Of a stretch of 23,478 nt of DNA, positions 1-9,609 are shown in pieces. Source of the stretch: Ophiothrix spiculata (lineage: Eukaryota; Echinodermata; Ophiuroidea; Amphilepidida; Ophiotrichidae). A program made the translations under genes and the position numbers. The notes under the pieces are model-generated. The model saw only the letters and a program-made list of their open reading frames with translations. It ran no database searches and was not told the origin of the DNA. Where the stretch lies: NCBI GenBank assembly GCA_000969725.1, contig JXSR01S027702.1. One strand, written 5' to 3'. The number at the start of each line of letters is the position of its first letter. Position 1 is the first letter of the stretch.

Positions 1-73
1 GGTTTCAAAATGTTCGTCTTTGACCAGCGATCAAAAGTGTCAATGGTGACCCAATCGTCCGACCTTAAACTGG

Positions 74-172
74 GGGTCAAAGGTCAAAAGAAAGGTCAGA
101 TTTTGTCCGATTTCAAAGGTTTGGGTCAAAGGTCAAAAGAAAGGTCAAATTTTCAACTTAGTCCAATTACAA
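74..172. repeat. Two-copy degenerate tandem repeat (49-bp period) with AGGTCA half-sites
   Basis: GGGTCAAAGGTCAAAAGAAA begins at 74 and again at 123, and both copies continue with a third AGGTCA and an ATTTT...GTCC segment. Each copy contains GGGTCA-A-AGGTCA, the direct repeat with one-base spacing (DR1) that RXR/HNF4-class nuclear receptors are known to bind, followed six bases later by another AGGTCA. The repeat structure is seen directly; receptor binding is inference. The 81-codon frame across this region is an artefact of the repeat. Confidence 0.6.
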
Positions 173-367
173 AGGTGGAAGGCGGAGGCCTCATGATAGA
201 CACTCTGTGTCGAGAACCGCGCGGCCCGAGAACCGCGTATTCTAGTTCAATCTAAAAAATCATGGATTATCAGTGAAAAGGCAACTTATTGATCAAAAAT
301 ATGACTTATTAGCTGAAAACCCTAGTTCATCACTAATATTTTAGTTTCAAAAAACTGTCATACATGT

Positions 368-1045
368 TTTGGGTAACATTGCTTTTGAAGACAGTTCACA
401 GAATAGTTAAAGAAGAACCCTAAGTTGGGTAAACCAAAACATAAACAGTGTTGTGGATGATGGATAGGCGGAGGTAGAGATTCAGTAGAGAGGAGTATTT
501 TCTACATCAAAGTCATCTAGGCTGGATGAAGAGCAGTAGATTCAACCCCAAAATAGCAATTTCGCGATGTCATCTTAAGCTTGTTTGGGTAACACTGCTC
601 TTGACGACAGTTCCAAAGAATAGTCGAAGAAGAACCCTAAGTTTGGTAAACCAAATCATAAACAATGTCTGGACCAATGTTTTCACTACTTAATCTCTGG
701 TCAAATTTGAGTGCTGTGGATGATAGATAGGGGGGGGGGAGGTTTGGTAGAGAGAAGAGTTATTGTTTTTATCCCATCATGCATTGCTTCATATGGGAAA
801 TTTTGTACAGGAAGTCATGTGAGTAGTTAGTAATGAAACATGCCCAAAATGCAAGATTACAACAATTAACTCTGATTTGTGGGTATTTCATCACTAACTA
901 CTCACATAATTTCCTAGGATGCAATGCATGATGGGATACACACAATATTTTCTCTTGGTAGAGAGCAGTATTTTCTACATCAAATTTCATCTGGGCTGGA
1001 TAGAGAGCAGTAGATTCAACCACAGAGTAACAGAGATGACACTGA
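368..1045. repeat. Diverged tandem duplication, copy 2 interrupted by a MITE
   Basis: Copy 1 (about 368-565) and copy 2 (about 584-1045) share TTTGGGTAACA, AAGAAGAACCCTAAGTT, TGTGGATGATRGATAGG, GTATTTTCTACATCAAA and GAGCAGTAGATTCAACC in the same order. Copy 2 is longer because it carries about 45 extra bases after CATAAACA (a segment with CTGGACCAATG) and the palindromic element at 771-937. GTATTTTCTACATC occurs once per copy, but the region before it in copy 2 is partly repeated around the insertion. I see no coding capacity. Confidence 0.75.
771..937. mobile_element. 167-bp MITE with long terminal inverted repeats (ATCCCATCATGCATTGC)
   Basis: The left end reads ATCCCATCATGCATTGC and the right end is its reverse complement. 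Pairing continues inward: GTGAGTAGTTAGTAATGAAA on the left matches the reverse complement of the right arm with one difference, so most of the element folds into a hairpin. It lies inside copy 2 of the surrounding duplication and is missing from copy 1, which gives a built-in empty-site comparison showing it arrived later. It has no coding capacity. The superfamily is undetermined because the flanking target duplication is unclear. Confidence 0.75.
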
Positions 1046-1178
1046 GCTCAAAACATGGCCCCAATTTTAGCGTAACGTGTAACGTAATATGTGGACAAAA
1101 ACGAGAACACACGATGAAGAATGCTGCACACCTTGTACCCGATTAAGCGAACACATCAAGGATGATGTCAGGATTTAT

Positions 1179-1274
1179 CGATATTTGAGCAGGATTATTC
1201 TTTGTGTGTCCTCGTAAATTGGAGCCACTGATCACGTGATCAGCGAAGAAACGTTAACGTTAACCAGCGACTAT
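1179..1274. repeat. Direct repeat copy 1 with E-box palindrome
   Basis: About 95 bp, from CGATATTTGAGCAGG to CCAGCGACTAT, nearly identical to 1661-1750. It contains the perfect 14-bp palindrome TGATCACGTGATCA (1229-1242), centred on the E-box CACGTG. This copy has ACGTTAACGTTAAC where the other has ACGTTAAC, a one-unit expansion of GTTAAC. The two copies are 482 bp apart, start to start. The ends do not show the TG...CA typical of LTRs. Confidence 0.75.
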
Positions 1275-1660
1275 TGAGAAATAGTAAATCAAATGAAATA
1301 CCCCTTCTTGGCCTCTTTTTGGCAATATTTCAAAAAGTAAGTCAAAAATCAAAATAATGAGAAATGCATTCCTAGACATGTTTCCATAGATGCTATAAAG
1401 CAGACCTGCCAGAACATTGTAATTTTTATCTTTGCAAATTGCAAAATTTAGTTAGGTTTTCACAACAATTTTAGACCAAGAACAAGGGTCTTTGGACCCT
1501 TGGTCCAAAATCATTCACTTTGGCCTGAAAATGATCTAATCATCGTCTTCTACATGTGATTCCAAATCATCAAAAATAATTTGTTTGCCCATCACAGGTG
1601 CAGAAACAAGAAATTTATAAGTTTTGAAACTAGAAATACTGTTTTCACACCATTTTTTGC

Positions 1661-1750
1661 CGATATTTGAGCAGGATTATTCTTTGTGTGTCCTCGTTAA
1701 TTGGAGCCACTGATCACGTGATCAGCAAAGAAACGTTAACCAGCGACTAT
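1661..1750. repeat. Direct repeat copy 2 with E-box palindrome
   Basis: Second copy of the block at 1179-1274, differing at a few bases (CTCGTTAATT against CTCGTAAATT, AGCAAAG against AGCGAAG) and lacking the extra GTTAAC unit. The palindrome TGATCACGTGATCA is intact at 1711-1724. The ~386 bp between the copies are AT-rich and show no coding signal, although ACCAAGAACAAGGGTCTTTGGACCCTTGG at about 1475-1503 contains a GGGTC/GACCC inverted repeat. Confidence 0.75.
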
Positions 1751-2435
1751 ATAGATTTATATCAGATTCTTTTTTTTTTTTGGTCGTTTACAGACACAAT
1801 GTTTTTATTTGCAGTGCAGAAACATTGGATACCATACAGATTCTGACATTATTCATCTTAGATCATTCCAATAAACATTTTACTTCAAATTTTCCTGAAG
1901 ATATATACCCAAGTACTCTATTTAAAATAAACAAATATTAACCCCATTATGTCCTTTAACACCTATACCCATTTTTGCTCACATACAAAAAAATCTTCAA
2001 ATTTCCATTTTTAATTTCAATTTATGATATTTTCAAAGGTTTAACCTGCTCTTAATATACTTTTCTGGTTTCAATTTGTGACATTCTCAAAATTCAAACT
2101 TGACATTTTTTAAACTATAATTTTGAATATACGTTTACTTCTCAAAGTAGTTAATTCATAAAAAACCAATGCACATTTCGATTTTATTACAATTTGAAAG
2201 AGAAATAAGAGAAAAAAATCTGCCTGTTTCCACTTCCTGACATAGGTAGGTAACGGATAACCAAACAATGTTTTATTTTTGGCCTCAATGTACTCAAGTC
2301 CTAACTAGAACACTGTGAATAGATTTCTGTACAGCCCCTCAAACCTGCCTGTTTAACAAGCCAATTCTCCTCATCTCTCTCGCAAAATTTCATTTCTTTA
2401 CAACAAAAAAAAGTTATAAGAAAAAAAAATCTTAC
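1751..2435. other. AT-rich stretch without recognised features
   Basis: A T10-12 run near 1770, several poly-A tracts, and stops in all frames. No gene, RNA or clear repeat was seen. Confidence 0.5.
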
Positions 2436-2628
2436 ATGATCAAAATTGGCCTCGCTCCTTCCAATTTTCCCCACAATAAGTCCTTTATTAAGTGTGCAAG
2501 AGGAGAGGCTTTTCTATATCAGCCAGTAGATGAACGCAACCGATTTTATTTTCTGAGTAAACACACCAGGCCCCCTAGGTGCCTGCAGCGAGAGGTTTTA
2601 CCACTCACTACGAGCTCGCTATATGGGG
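2436..2628 (+). other. GC-richer open frame ending at a GTAAGT splice-donor match; exon candidate
   Basis: An ATG at 2436 opens a 79-codon frame in a patch with visibly more G+C than its flanks. A consensus donor GTAAGT lies at 2629-2634, 64 codons in, so the frame could be part of a spliced exon. The predicted peptide (start MIKIGLAPSNFPHNK) has no domain, signal peptide or membrane segment I recognise. It may equally be a chance frame in a regulatory or older duplicated sequence. No acceptor or partner exon could be tied to it. Confidence 0.12.
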
Positions 2629-2679
2629 GTAAGTCCTATCTTAAAGTGCGACTAAGACTTCAGCGTTTGCAATAAATGA

Positions 2680-3760
2680 TTGTCTTTACACATCATTTTT
2701 TTAATCAAGAGCAGATTTTGAGGGTTAAGACAAAACGTTCTTATTGAGAACGTGGATTAGGTTACGGAAGTATTCCCAACTCGGATGTAAAACAGCGCGG
2801 TGGTGTAATACTCTTCAGACCGGTTAATTGAATACGGGTTTAATTCGGAGCTTATCCAACGAGTTAAAAATAAGGTGTCGGTTATATAGTCCAGAGTATG
2901 AAATAAAAGCAAGCATGTTCTCGATATTGCGAGCTTCATTAATTTCCTTTAAAAATTTGATATGAAATTAACTATTATGAGTTAATTATCTCTATAAACC
3001 TCAATTATGTGAGAACATCTTTCACATCATTTCATTCTAACCTACATAAAAGTCTTGGTATTTAAAGTTACTGGCCTAGATTATTCCCACTATTCCTTTT
3101 TTACCTACATATTTTTTACACGAATCAAAAATACAGAGTAATAAATTACCTACCAGTATTTTCTGTGATTTTGAGGAATATTGGAGAAAATTGCAAATCT
3201 TTACTAAATTTTTTTTTTCTCCCGAGGCACAATATTACAGAACAAATCTTTAGATTCAGGAAGGTAAGGATTAATGTGATATTTGCAGAAGGTGCCACAT
3301 TGACCAAATGCTGCAGTGTTTTGATTTTTCTGAAAGAATTAGAGCGTTCATCCTTTTACCCCCTTCACAATACAAAACACTGACCAGTGGACTAAATAGT
3401 CAGAGTTTAAAATCTACTTGTTCGCACTTTACACCACAAGATTTTTTAGCGTTCAATAATCAGTCTACAAAAGAAATTGTTTTGGTTGTAAATTACCTTA
3501 AATTATTATCAACTCAACACTTAACCATTCTTAATCTTGGGAGGGGCAGGGGTGTTCTGACATCAAAGCGTGTTCCTCCTTAATGAAGGCAGTTACCTGA
3601 ATTCAGGCCTTTATAACAAAATTTATGCTGTTTCATATATTTTTGAATATTTCACACCATTTTCAGGGTTTTTTCACTTTTATAGGCTTTTGAACATTTT
3701 GTCACATCACTGATTCATAACGTATTTAAAGTGAGCTTTCAAAATGTTGTTGGTGCCAAT
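2680..3760. other. Long stretch without recognised genes
   Basis: Roughly 2750-2940 is somewhat GC-richer, for example around GTAAAACAGCGCGGTGGTG, but no frame is convincing. The rest is AT-rich with homopolymer runs. Open frames at 3165-3383 (GTG start) and 3308-3583 overlap in different frames and have no domain-like composition. I see no RNA gene or clear transposon end. Confidence 0.5.
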
Positions 3761-3810
3761 CACAGCGGCAGTGACCTACCCCACCCCGGGGACATAATTC
3801 CCCTCACAAA

Positions 3811-4035
3811 TCAAGCAAGTAGACTACCAAGTAATGACTGTACATTAAACAGGACTCCATGATGCGCGATTCTGACACACTGGTCACTCACGATGGCTTG
3901 CCCCCTTTTATGGACGAGACCAGTGTTGTTTTCGTTGGTCCTGAGTGGTGCTAAGACAACATCTTGGACGACAAGCTGACCATATATTAGTCCGAATTGA
4001 ATCGTTAATTGTGCTATGAATGGTGATGACGACAT
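3811..4035 (-). other. Unassigned 74-codon open frame in a GC-richer patch
   Basis: An ATG-initiated frame on the minus strand; the open frame extends 12 codons further upstream before a stop. The peptide (start MSSSPFIAQLTIQFG) has a mixed, soluble-protein-like composition, but I recognise no domain or motif. A possible minus-strand splice donor GTGAGT sits at 3891-3886 inside the frame, about 49 codons in. The surrounding 3760-4330 patch is GC-richer than the window average, which fits either a real exon or an old promoter or transposon fragment. Confidence 0.12.
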
Positions 4036-4560
4036 ATTAGCACATACGACTAACTGACCGGTTGTCTGTCTTTATAATTTGGCCCAGGGAAGGGGGAGGG
4101 GCATTCAAGTAAAGTTCGGTAGTGGTGTTCTGTGCAGAGCACCAGTAAAGTAAGATCTGAGGACCTGAAAATTATCAACCTTTGGTGGAAATATATGGGG
4201 CAATCTACACAGGAGTGCAAATCTACTAGATGAATGCGCATTTCTGTAAGCCACTTTACAGTAGACTGTGGCTACATGCACGGGCGTCAGATCTGGATCT
4301 GCAGTACAGCGCTCTGCATACATGCATATGTGTAAGCGGTCTGCGAATATGCAGAGTCTTGGTCTAAAGAACTGAATTTTGCTGAATGGAGGATTTAAAG
4401 AATGACAGGAGATATGCCAAAGGATGCCTTTATTGATGGATATAGTATGTTTAAAGTACCCCGGGGTAATTATAGGCCTAAATTGGTTTGTTTAACAAAC
4501 CATGAGTATTTATGGTTGCATAAGTTCCAGGCCCATTGTAGGGTTTACTTTTATCTTGAT
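4036..4560. other. GC-moderate region, no confident gene
   Basis: Contains CATACATGCATATG at about 4317-4330, GATCTGGATCTGCAG repeats, and the palindrome ACCCCGGGGT at about 4457-4468. Open frames on both strands overlap one another (4050-4241 minus, 4105-4323 minus, 4402-4587 plus), which argues that most or all are chance frames. Confidence 0.35.
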
Positions 4561-4578
4561 TTTTTCAATCTTCTATAT

Positions 4579-4815
4579 ATACCTTAAACTTGAACCTGTT
4601 GAAAACCAACCTTTGCCTTAAAATTTAAAATTGAATTATAGATCTGGCATGTAAGCATACCAAATATGTAAATAACAATCTACAACATAGATTTTTTTTT
4701 ACAAAAATATACCTAAAACTTTTTATAAGATACCAACCTTTACCTTGAAATTTAAAATTGAAGCATAGATCTGAAATATAAACATACCAAACATTGTAAA
4801 TAACAATCTACAAGA
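4579..4815. repeat. Diverged two-copy tandem duplication, 127-bp period
   Basis: CCAACCTTTGCCTT at 4606 recurs as CCAACCTTTACCTT at 4733. ATAGATCTG and TAAATAACAATCTACAA follow in both copies at matching distances, and ATACCTTAAACTT / ATACCTAAAACTT precedes each. AT-rich and non-coding. Confidence 0.75.
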
Positions 4816-5744
4816 GAAAAAATGTGAAAAAATATTTCACAAAAATTATGTCACGTTTATGTTTTAAACAATTCATTATGTAGTATTATTTGATGTGTAA
4901 AGTAATTAGTTGTTTTGTTACAAAAATATGTTGCGTGTCTCGAAATAGTGAAAAGTACATGGATGGTTTGACGCATAATGTGCAGATAATAAACGAGGTC
5001 ATGCCATGGGTCACACGCTATCAGAAAGTTTCAGTTGGGTACGAAGGGCCTCATATATTACTCCAGTAGACGGTAAGTAATTTCATGTGAATAAGATCAA
5101 AACTGTTTCCAGCCAAAATAAAGTAGTATGGTTAGTAAGTCACATATTTGGGAAGTATTTTTGACACAAAATATGGGGACAGGGGTGCTTGTAAGTTGGG
5201 TTCATTATAGGGGTCAATAGAAATAGAAATATTTTTGATGGAGACATGCTCATATGACCACAGGGGTGAGCTAGATTTGGTGGGGGCAAATTTATTTTTC
5301 CCCAGTTTCTCCCATATTCTTACTAATTATTTCTCCCTTTCTTCTCCGATTTTTTGTCAATATTCCATCTTTGCACAGTTTGAACCAATCGAGATGGGGA
5401 CACTAACTAATAATTTGTGAATGTCAAAATAGATGGAGCTATTCATAAAAACTCATTTTAAGATGTGGAAAGGATATGCTGTGATGTACTACCGAAATTA
5501 GATGTGCAAAGAAAATGAAGCATCTGGCTTTCAAGGATATTTTACTTAATCATTTTCAGTTAAAATCTTTACAAATTGAACAATATAATCAATGATCAAC
5601 TATAATCCATGATTTGAAATATATATGGCGCCCTCATTTGGGCACAAATCTGAAGTTTAAAAAAAAAAAAATTCCTGACTGTTATGATTCCACAGAGTCT
5701 CAGCACATTTTCACAAAGATTCACAAGTGATACCATAGAGCTCT
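4816..5744. other. Stretch without recognised genes
   Basis: Mostly AT-rich unique sequence. The 61-codon frame at 5235-5420 has no recognisable motif. No RNA genes or transposon ends were found. Confidence 0.45.
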
Positions 5745-6090
5745 TAGGCAGCGGTGGCGGAAGGTTAAAATCTTAGGTGTGGACAGCTAATTTTTTTTTA
5801 ATCAAACATTTTTTTTATATAAATGTTTGGAGGAAAATTATGAAGGTTTGTAGTGCGCGCATAGTGTGCGAAAAAAATCTGTCAAATCGATTTTTTTTTT
5901 TTTTTTTTTTACTGAAAATTCACGCGTAGTGAGCAAAATTGTTTGATTTTTCACATTTAAATTATCAAAACAAAGGAAAAATTTCAATTTCCTTTCCTTT
6001 CTTTCTTTCTTCTTTATTTTTAAGGGGGTCCGTCCCCACCCCTCGTCCCCCCCCCCCCTCTTACGCCGCCTATGCTCTACAAGGGAGAGT
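5745..6090. mobile_element. Degenerate repeat with CGGCG-type ends and C-rich interior (probable old MITE)
   Basis: The left end (about 5745, TTAGGCAGCGGTGGCGGAAG) loosely mirrors the right end (about 6065-6085, CGCCGCCTATGCTC), whose reverse complement contains ATAGGCGGCG. The interior has GTGCGCGCATAGTGTGCGAAAAA (5849-5871, split here only for reference), a ~20-bp T run at 5889-5910, a related CACGCGTAGTGAGC block at 5922, a TTTC microsatellite near 5995-6015, and a ~13-base C run near 6046-6058. Alternating GCGC...GTGCG blocks beside poly-T are typical of widespread invertebrate MITEs. Boundaries are approximate. Confidence 0.35.
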
Positions 6091-6870
6091 GCTAATAGTT
6101 TTGATAATTAGAGTTACACTATTTTTTACTTATCATGTAACTCTACTTTTTTACTTCTCAGATTTGCCAATAATGTTTAAAACAATAATTATGTTAATTT
6201 CGGTATTTCTGTCCATCCCCTGTCCCCGATTACCCAAGTTCACACTGTCAAGGTCAAAACTCACTGCTGAGCTCAAAATAATTTCATATTTTCATGTGAA
6301 ATGACAAAACCTTGTGTAACCAAAGAGTAAATACTCAAGCACCATATTAAATCATTGATTTTGTGTATTTTACTGTAAATTCATGATTTAGTTTACCCAT
6401 TGTACTAAAATGATTCATTTGATGTGAAAATGGGTTTACTTTTGCTCTAAATAAGCATAACATCCGAATTAATGCATTCAATGCGGTAAGCTTACCGTAA
6501 GCGAAATGATTTTGACGCGCTTTTTTGTCTTTTTTTCTCATCAAGATCGACGTTAAACTATTTTTACATGTTGTTTGTTTGTAATCAGGAAAGATTATGA
6601 CTTTCATATTTTGAGAAGAAAAACAATTTTTGTCATACTATTTGTAAAAATGAATTGATCAAAAATATGCTTTAAGCATCTCTTTTTCAACAAAAATTTG
6701 TAAACAAGTTGTTTCTAAGTATCATAAGATCCACTATGATGCATTATGGCATGATTGTCTGAAGTGACTATTTATTTATTTTTAACAAAAATTTCACATT
6801 TTCCTCTCACAAAGTCAGAGAACCAGTACAATAAACGGAATGTGTTGCAAATTCAAGGTTAAATCTACAT
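6091..6870. other. AT-rich stretch with a 14-bp palindrome
   Basis: No gene recognised. The perfect palindrome CGGTAAGCTTACCG lies at 6484-6497, followed directly by TAAGCG. The minus-strand frame at 6347-6607 has no motif. Confidence 0.4.
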
Positions 6871-7367
6871 TTAAAGGGGTATTGGACAAAATTTCAAAAT
6901 TTGATTTGTATATGACTTACACTTCGTTTGCTAGAAAATAACAGTCAATTAGTAAAAATCAGGAAAATTTTGATTTTGAATTTTATTTTGTTGATCTTGA
7001 GTATGAGGCTATTCTCTAAACGCATTTATTGATGCTATATATTACGAAAGAGCCAAATGTTTATTTGTAAAACATTCCTTTTACATCATAGATTGCAGAT
7101 AAATCAAAAGAAGTTTTAAGTTTGCATTAGATCTCCAGAAAAGGGCAATTTAAAAAATTCAACTATAGAGGGCAGTATTTATCGTTGTGGACAACGATAA
7201 TTAGAAATAAAAGAATATCTAAATATTTTGATATAAAGGGTTTGAATTTGACTATTAAATTTTGCATACTGTCATTATTACCGCTAACACTTCAAATGAT
7301 GCAAAAATCTCAAAATGAATGGGGAAAATTTTAGGGATGATGCTGAACGTGTCCAATGCCCCTTTAA
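6871..7367 (+). mobile_element. TTAA-flanked MITE family A, copy 1
   Basis: Starts TTAAAGGGGTATTGGACA and ends TGTCCAATGCCCCTTTAA when read through the right end (GTGTCCAATGCCCCTTTAA), giving ~16-bp terminal inverted repeats inside a TTAA duplication. TTAA target duplication is characteristic of piggyBac-type transposons (and of Sola3). The ~490-bp body aligns colinearly with 15221-15744 over its whole length, including ACTATAGAGGGCAGTATTTA and GAATATCTAAATATTTTGAT. It contains an inverted repeat TTATCGTTGT-GG-ACAACGATAA at 7179-7200. It has no transposase coding capacity, so it must move through an enzyme encoded elsewhere. Confidence 0.85.
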
Positions 7368-8160
7368 AATTTGTTGTTTTGGCGTTGAAAGTTTGTTCAC
7401 TTCAAACCCATTTATTTGTAATTCTTAAAAAATCAGATTTGTACAAAAAAGATGGTGTAATTTAGGCCTTTTTTGATTAAGCTTAACCATTTATGATGTT
7501 TGAATTGTTCTGAATATGATGAGTACAATGTTCTTGATGTCAGATATATAATGTAAAGGGACTAATTTTTGCTAGGGTTTTAATTTTGCTAGACTGCAAA
7601 TTCGCTTAATTAAATCCCTCGCTAAAATGTTATTTACCGGCCATTAAAACTCTAGGACCAGAGAACTTCACGTTTGACTCCAATTGGAGTGTTGCGAAGT
7701 ATCTAAGCAGAAGCAGGCGACAGACAGTCACTACACCAATGTGAAATATATTCATTCATTTTATTGGATGCGTCATTTCCGGTATGCTGTCTTTTCGCAG
7801 GATATATTAAGAAACTCCTTTGCCATAAAATAAAGTTCTTAAGACAGTTAAGATTCTCGGTTTGTTTCAGTTATAAACATAATTACATCTTTCAATGTAA
7901 AATGCCTACATTCTTCTTGAAACTCTTCTTACATGCATGCAGTATAGTGCTATGCATGGTCTCATAGGATATTTCTGACTATTTTTATCTGAAGTAACTA
8001 CTTATCCTAAAAGTAAGTTGCTTACCCAGCTAAAATCTATTTATCTATACAATTATGGAGGGTTTTGATTTTTAGATCTTTCAATAAGTAGGTCTAAGTG
8101 TTTTAAAAAGTTCTAAAAATGTATCAAGATCAGGTCCTTAAAAGGTTGAATAGAATTGAA
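7368..8160. other. Unique AT-rich stretch (foldback annotated separately)
   Basis: Apart from the small foldback at 7565-7628 I see no gene. A 67-codon frame at 7764-7967 is cysteine- and phenylalanine-rich with no recognised domain, and its listed start is not an ATG. Confidence 0.4.
7565..7628. repeat. Small foldback element (GCTAGGG/CCCTCGC arms)
   Basis: Left arm ATTTTTGCTAGGGTTTTAAT... (7565-7589) and right arm GCTTAATTAAATCCCTCGCT... (7604-7628) are reverse complements at about 21 of 25 positions, with a 14-base loop. This resembles short foldbacks that recur in invertebrate genomes; the family name is unknown to me. Confidence 0.5.
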
Positions 8161-8170
8161 AAATCTAGGC

Positions 8171-8345
8171 CAAGTCTGTAGTCATGCAAGTAAGGGGTGG
8201 CAGGTGGTGCAGGGGGTCACGACACTCCCCCTTCCAAAAAAAAAAACACTTTCTAAATATACCAAAAATGTCCACTTTTTGCTGAAAAGGGGTCCCAAAA
8301 TTGCTTTTTCCTAAAGGATAAGGCGGCCAGGTCTTTTTTTTTTTC
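8171..8345. mobile_element. Decayed copy of the GCCCGTAGCC-type MITE
   Basis: CCAAGTCTGTAGTCATG matches CCAAGCCCGTAGCCACG of the copy at 8726 through C-to-T changes, and the following G-rich block, ...GTGCAGGGGG...CGACACTCCCCC, parallels GTGCAGTGGGAGCGTCGCACCCCCC. Poly-A and ATGTCCACTTTTTG also recur in the other copy. The right terminal repeat is not recognisable (only GGCGGCCAGG remains near 8330), so it is truncated or heavily mutated. Confidence 0.5.
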
Positions 8346-8724
8346 AGTCATGTTTAGAAAGCTCCATTTTGCCCTTAAATATTTCCCGATCTTATAGATC
8401 ATTTTGAAAGTAATTGTTATTTTCTTTCAAATTAAGTATTAAATTGGAGATATTAATCATGCTAATAGGGGGAAGTCAGATACTCTATCAAGAAAATGAC
8501 GATTTCATTTAGGGCAACTCTGATCTCTGGAGATAAACTGGTATGATTTAACAAACAACATGGTCTCCAAATTACAGCTTTTTGTATAACATGTCACTTT
8601 GGATATGTCAATGACAATTATGAAATTAAGGTTGGTGTTAACCCTATATTTGCATAAAATTATATGTAGGTGTGTGTCTGGAGGGGTAGGTGTTTACCTC
8701 CAAACTAGGACCATAGAGGTAAGA
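8346..8724. other. Stretch without recognised genes
   Basis: AT-rich unique sequence. AAGGTTGGTGTTAACCC near 8629 has an inverted counterpart near 10084 (GGTAACACCAACCTTAAACCC), too short to call an element. Confidence 0.4.
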
Positions 8725-8725
8725 C

Positions 8726-9055
8726 CAAGCCCGTAGCCACGGAGGGGGGTGCAGTGGGAGCGTCGCACCCCCCAAATTTTACAATGTACAAAAAAGGTCC
8801 ACAAAAAGTCCCTAAAAGTCCACAAAAAAGTGCAACCAAAGCACAAAAATACATAAATGTAGGTCATTTTTTTATATAAAATACTGCACAAAATGCTTGC
8901 AAAAGTGCTAAAACCTTTTTTTTTACCTTTGCTTGTCACTTTGTCAAAACCACTAAAATTAGTTTAGGGTCGACCAAAATGAAAATTTTTCCTCCAAAAG
9001 ATCCACTTTTTGAAAATCTGCACCCCCCTTGAAAAAATCCTGGCTACGGGCCTGG
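8726..9055. mobile_element. MITE with CCARGCCCGTAGCC terminal repeats
   Basis: The left end CCAAGCCCGTAGCCACGG and the right end CCTGGCTACGGGCCTGG (reverse complement CCAGGCCCGTAGCCAGG) form a terminal inverted repeat, each followed inward by GGGGGGTGCA. Flanks read GGTAAGAC on the left and CTAAGACA on the right, consistent with a short TAAGA(C) target duplication. The interior has poly-A runs and repeated GTCCACAAAAA units. The 81-codon minus-strand frame inside it is not a gene. Similar CGTAGCC-ended repeats are common in marine invertebrates; I cannot assign the superfamily. Confidence 0.75.
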
Positions 9056-9245
9056 CTAAGACATTCTTCTAGTAAAATCCCGGGGGTAAATCACCTCCAA
9101 CTGTGGACACATTACCTAACCGTGGACAGTCCCCAGTTTGCTGATAGGAGCAAGATGATAGCATGCAATCACATAAAAATACTATTTGGAGCATGTCTGC
9201 CTTCGGAGGTATAGGACATGTCACAGTACTTTCACGGTTTTCTGA

Positions 9246-9609
9246 TTAAGGTGTCTGGTCCACGCGTACTGGTACACGTACTGGTACGCACTTGTTTTGA
9301 TTTTGTAAGTGCAGCAACACACATACGCAGTATACGCAGTGCTTTAAAGCAAAAAATGTCACATTTTCTCATTTTTCGTAAAAAAATAAGTCGGTGACCC
9401 CCACTTTTTATTTTGTTAATTGAAAGAACATACTTTTGCGCATATTTTGTGAAAAATTGACACAAATTTTGGTGGGACGTTTTTGAATCATCACTAAATA
9501 ATGTCACAATGTTTTATTTTAAAAATCAGTTCTACATCGATAACATATCATTCATGCCGATTTTTACTAGAAAATATTGTACAGATCTATCATGGACCAG
9601 ACACCTTAA
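9246..9609. mobile_element. TTAA-flanked MITE family B
   Basis: Starts TTAAGGTGTCTGGTCCACG and ends CATGGACCAGACACCTTAA: an almost perfect 19-bp inverted repeat including the TTAA duplication. Inside the left end CGTACTGGTAC is repeated with a 12-bp period (about 9263-9287), followed by ATACGCAG repeated at about 9322 and 9332. At 364 bp it cannot encode a transposase. The minus-strand open frame running through it (9232-9507) is a by-product of the element. Confidence 0.85.

Noticed and set aside
1179..1750. LTR retrotransposon or solo LTR pair
   Set aside because: The direct repeats lack TG...CA ends, a primer-binding site and a polypurine tract, and the interior is only ~386 bp.
5939..6304. 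121-codon frame with a proline-rich stretch
   Set aside because: It runs through a TTTC microsatellite and a C13 run inside a degenerate repeat; the residues reflect low complexity.
9232..9507. 91-codon minus-strand frame
   Set aside because: Lies within MITE family B and ends at its terminal repeat.
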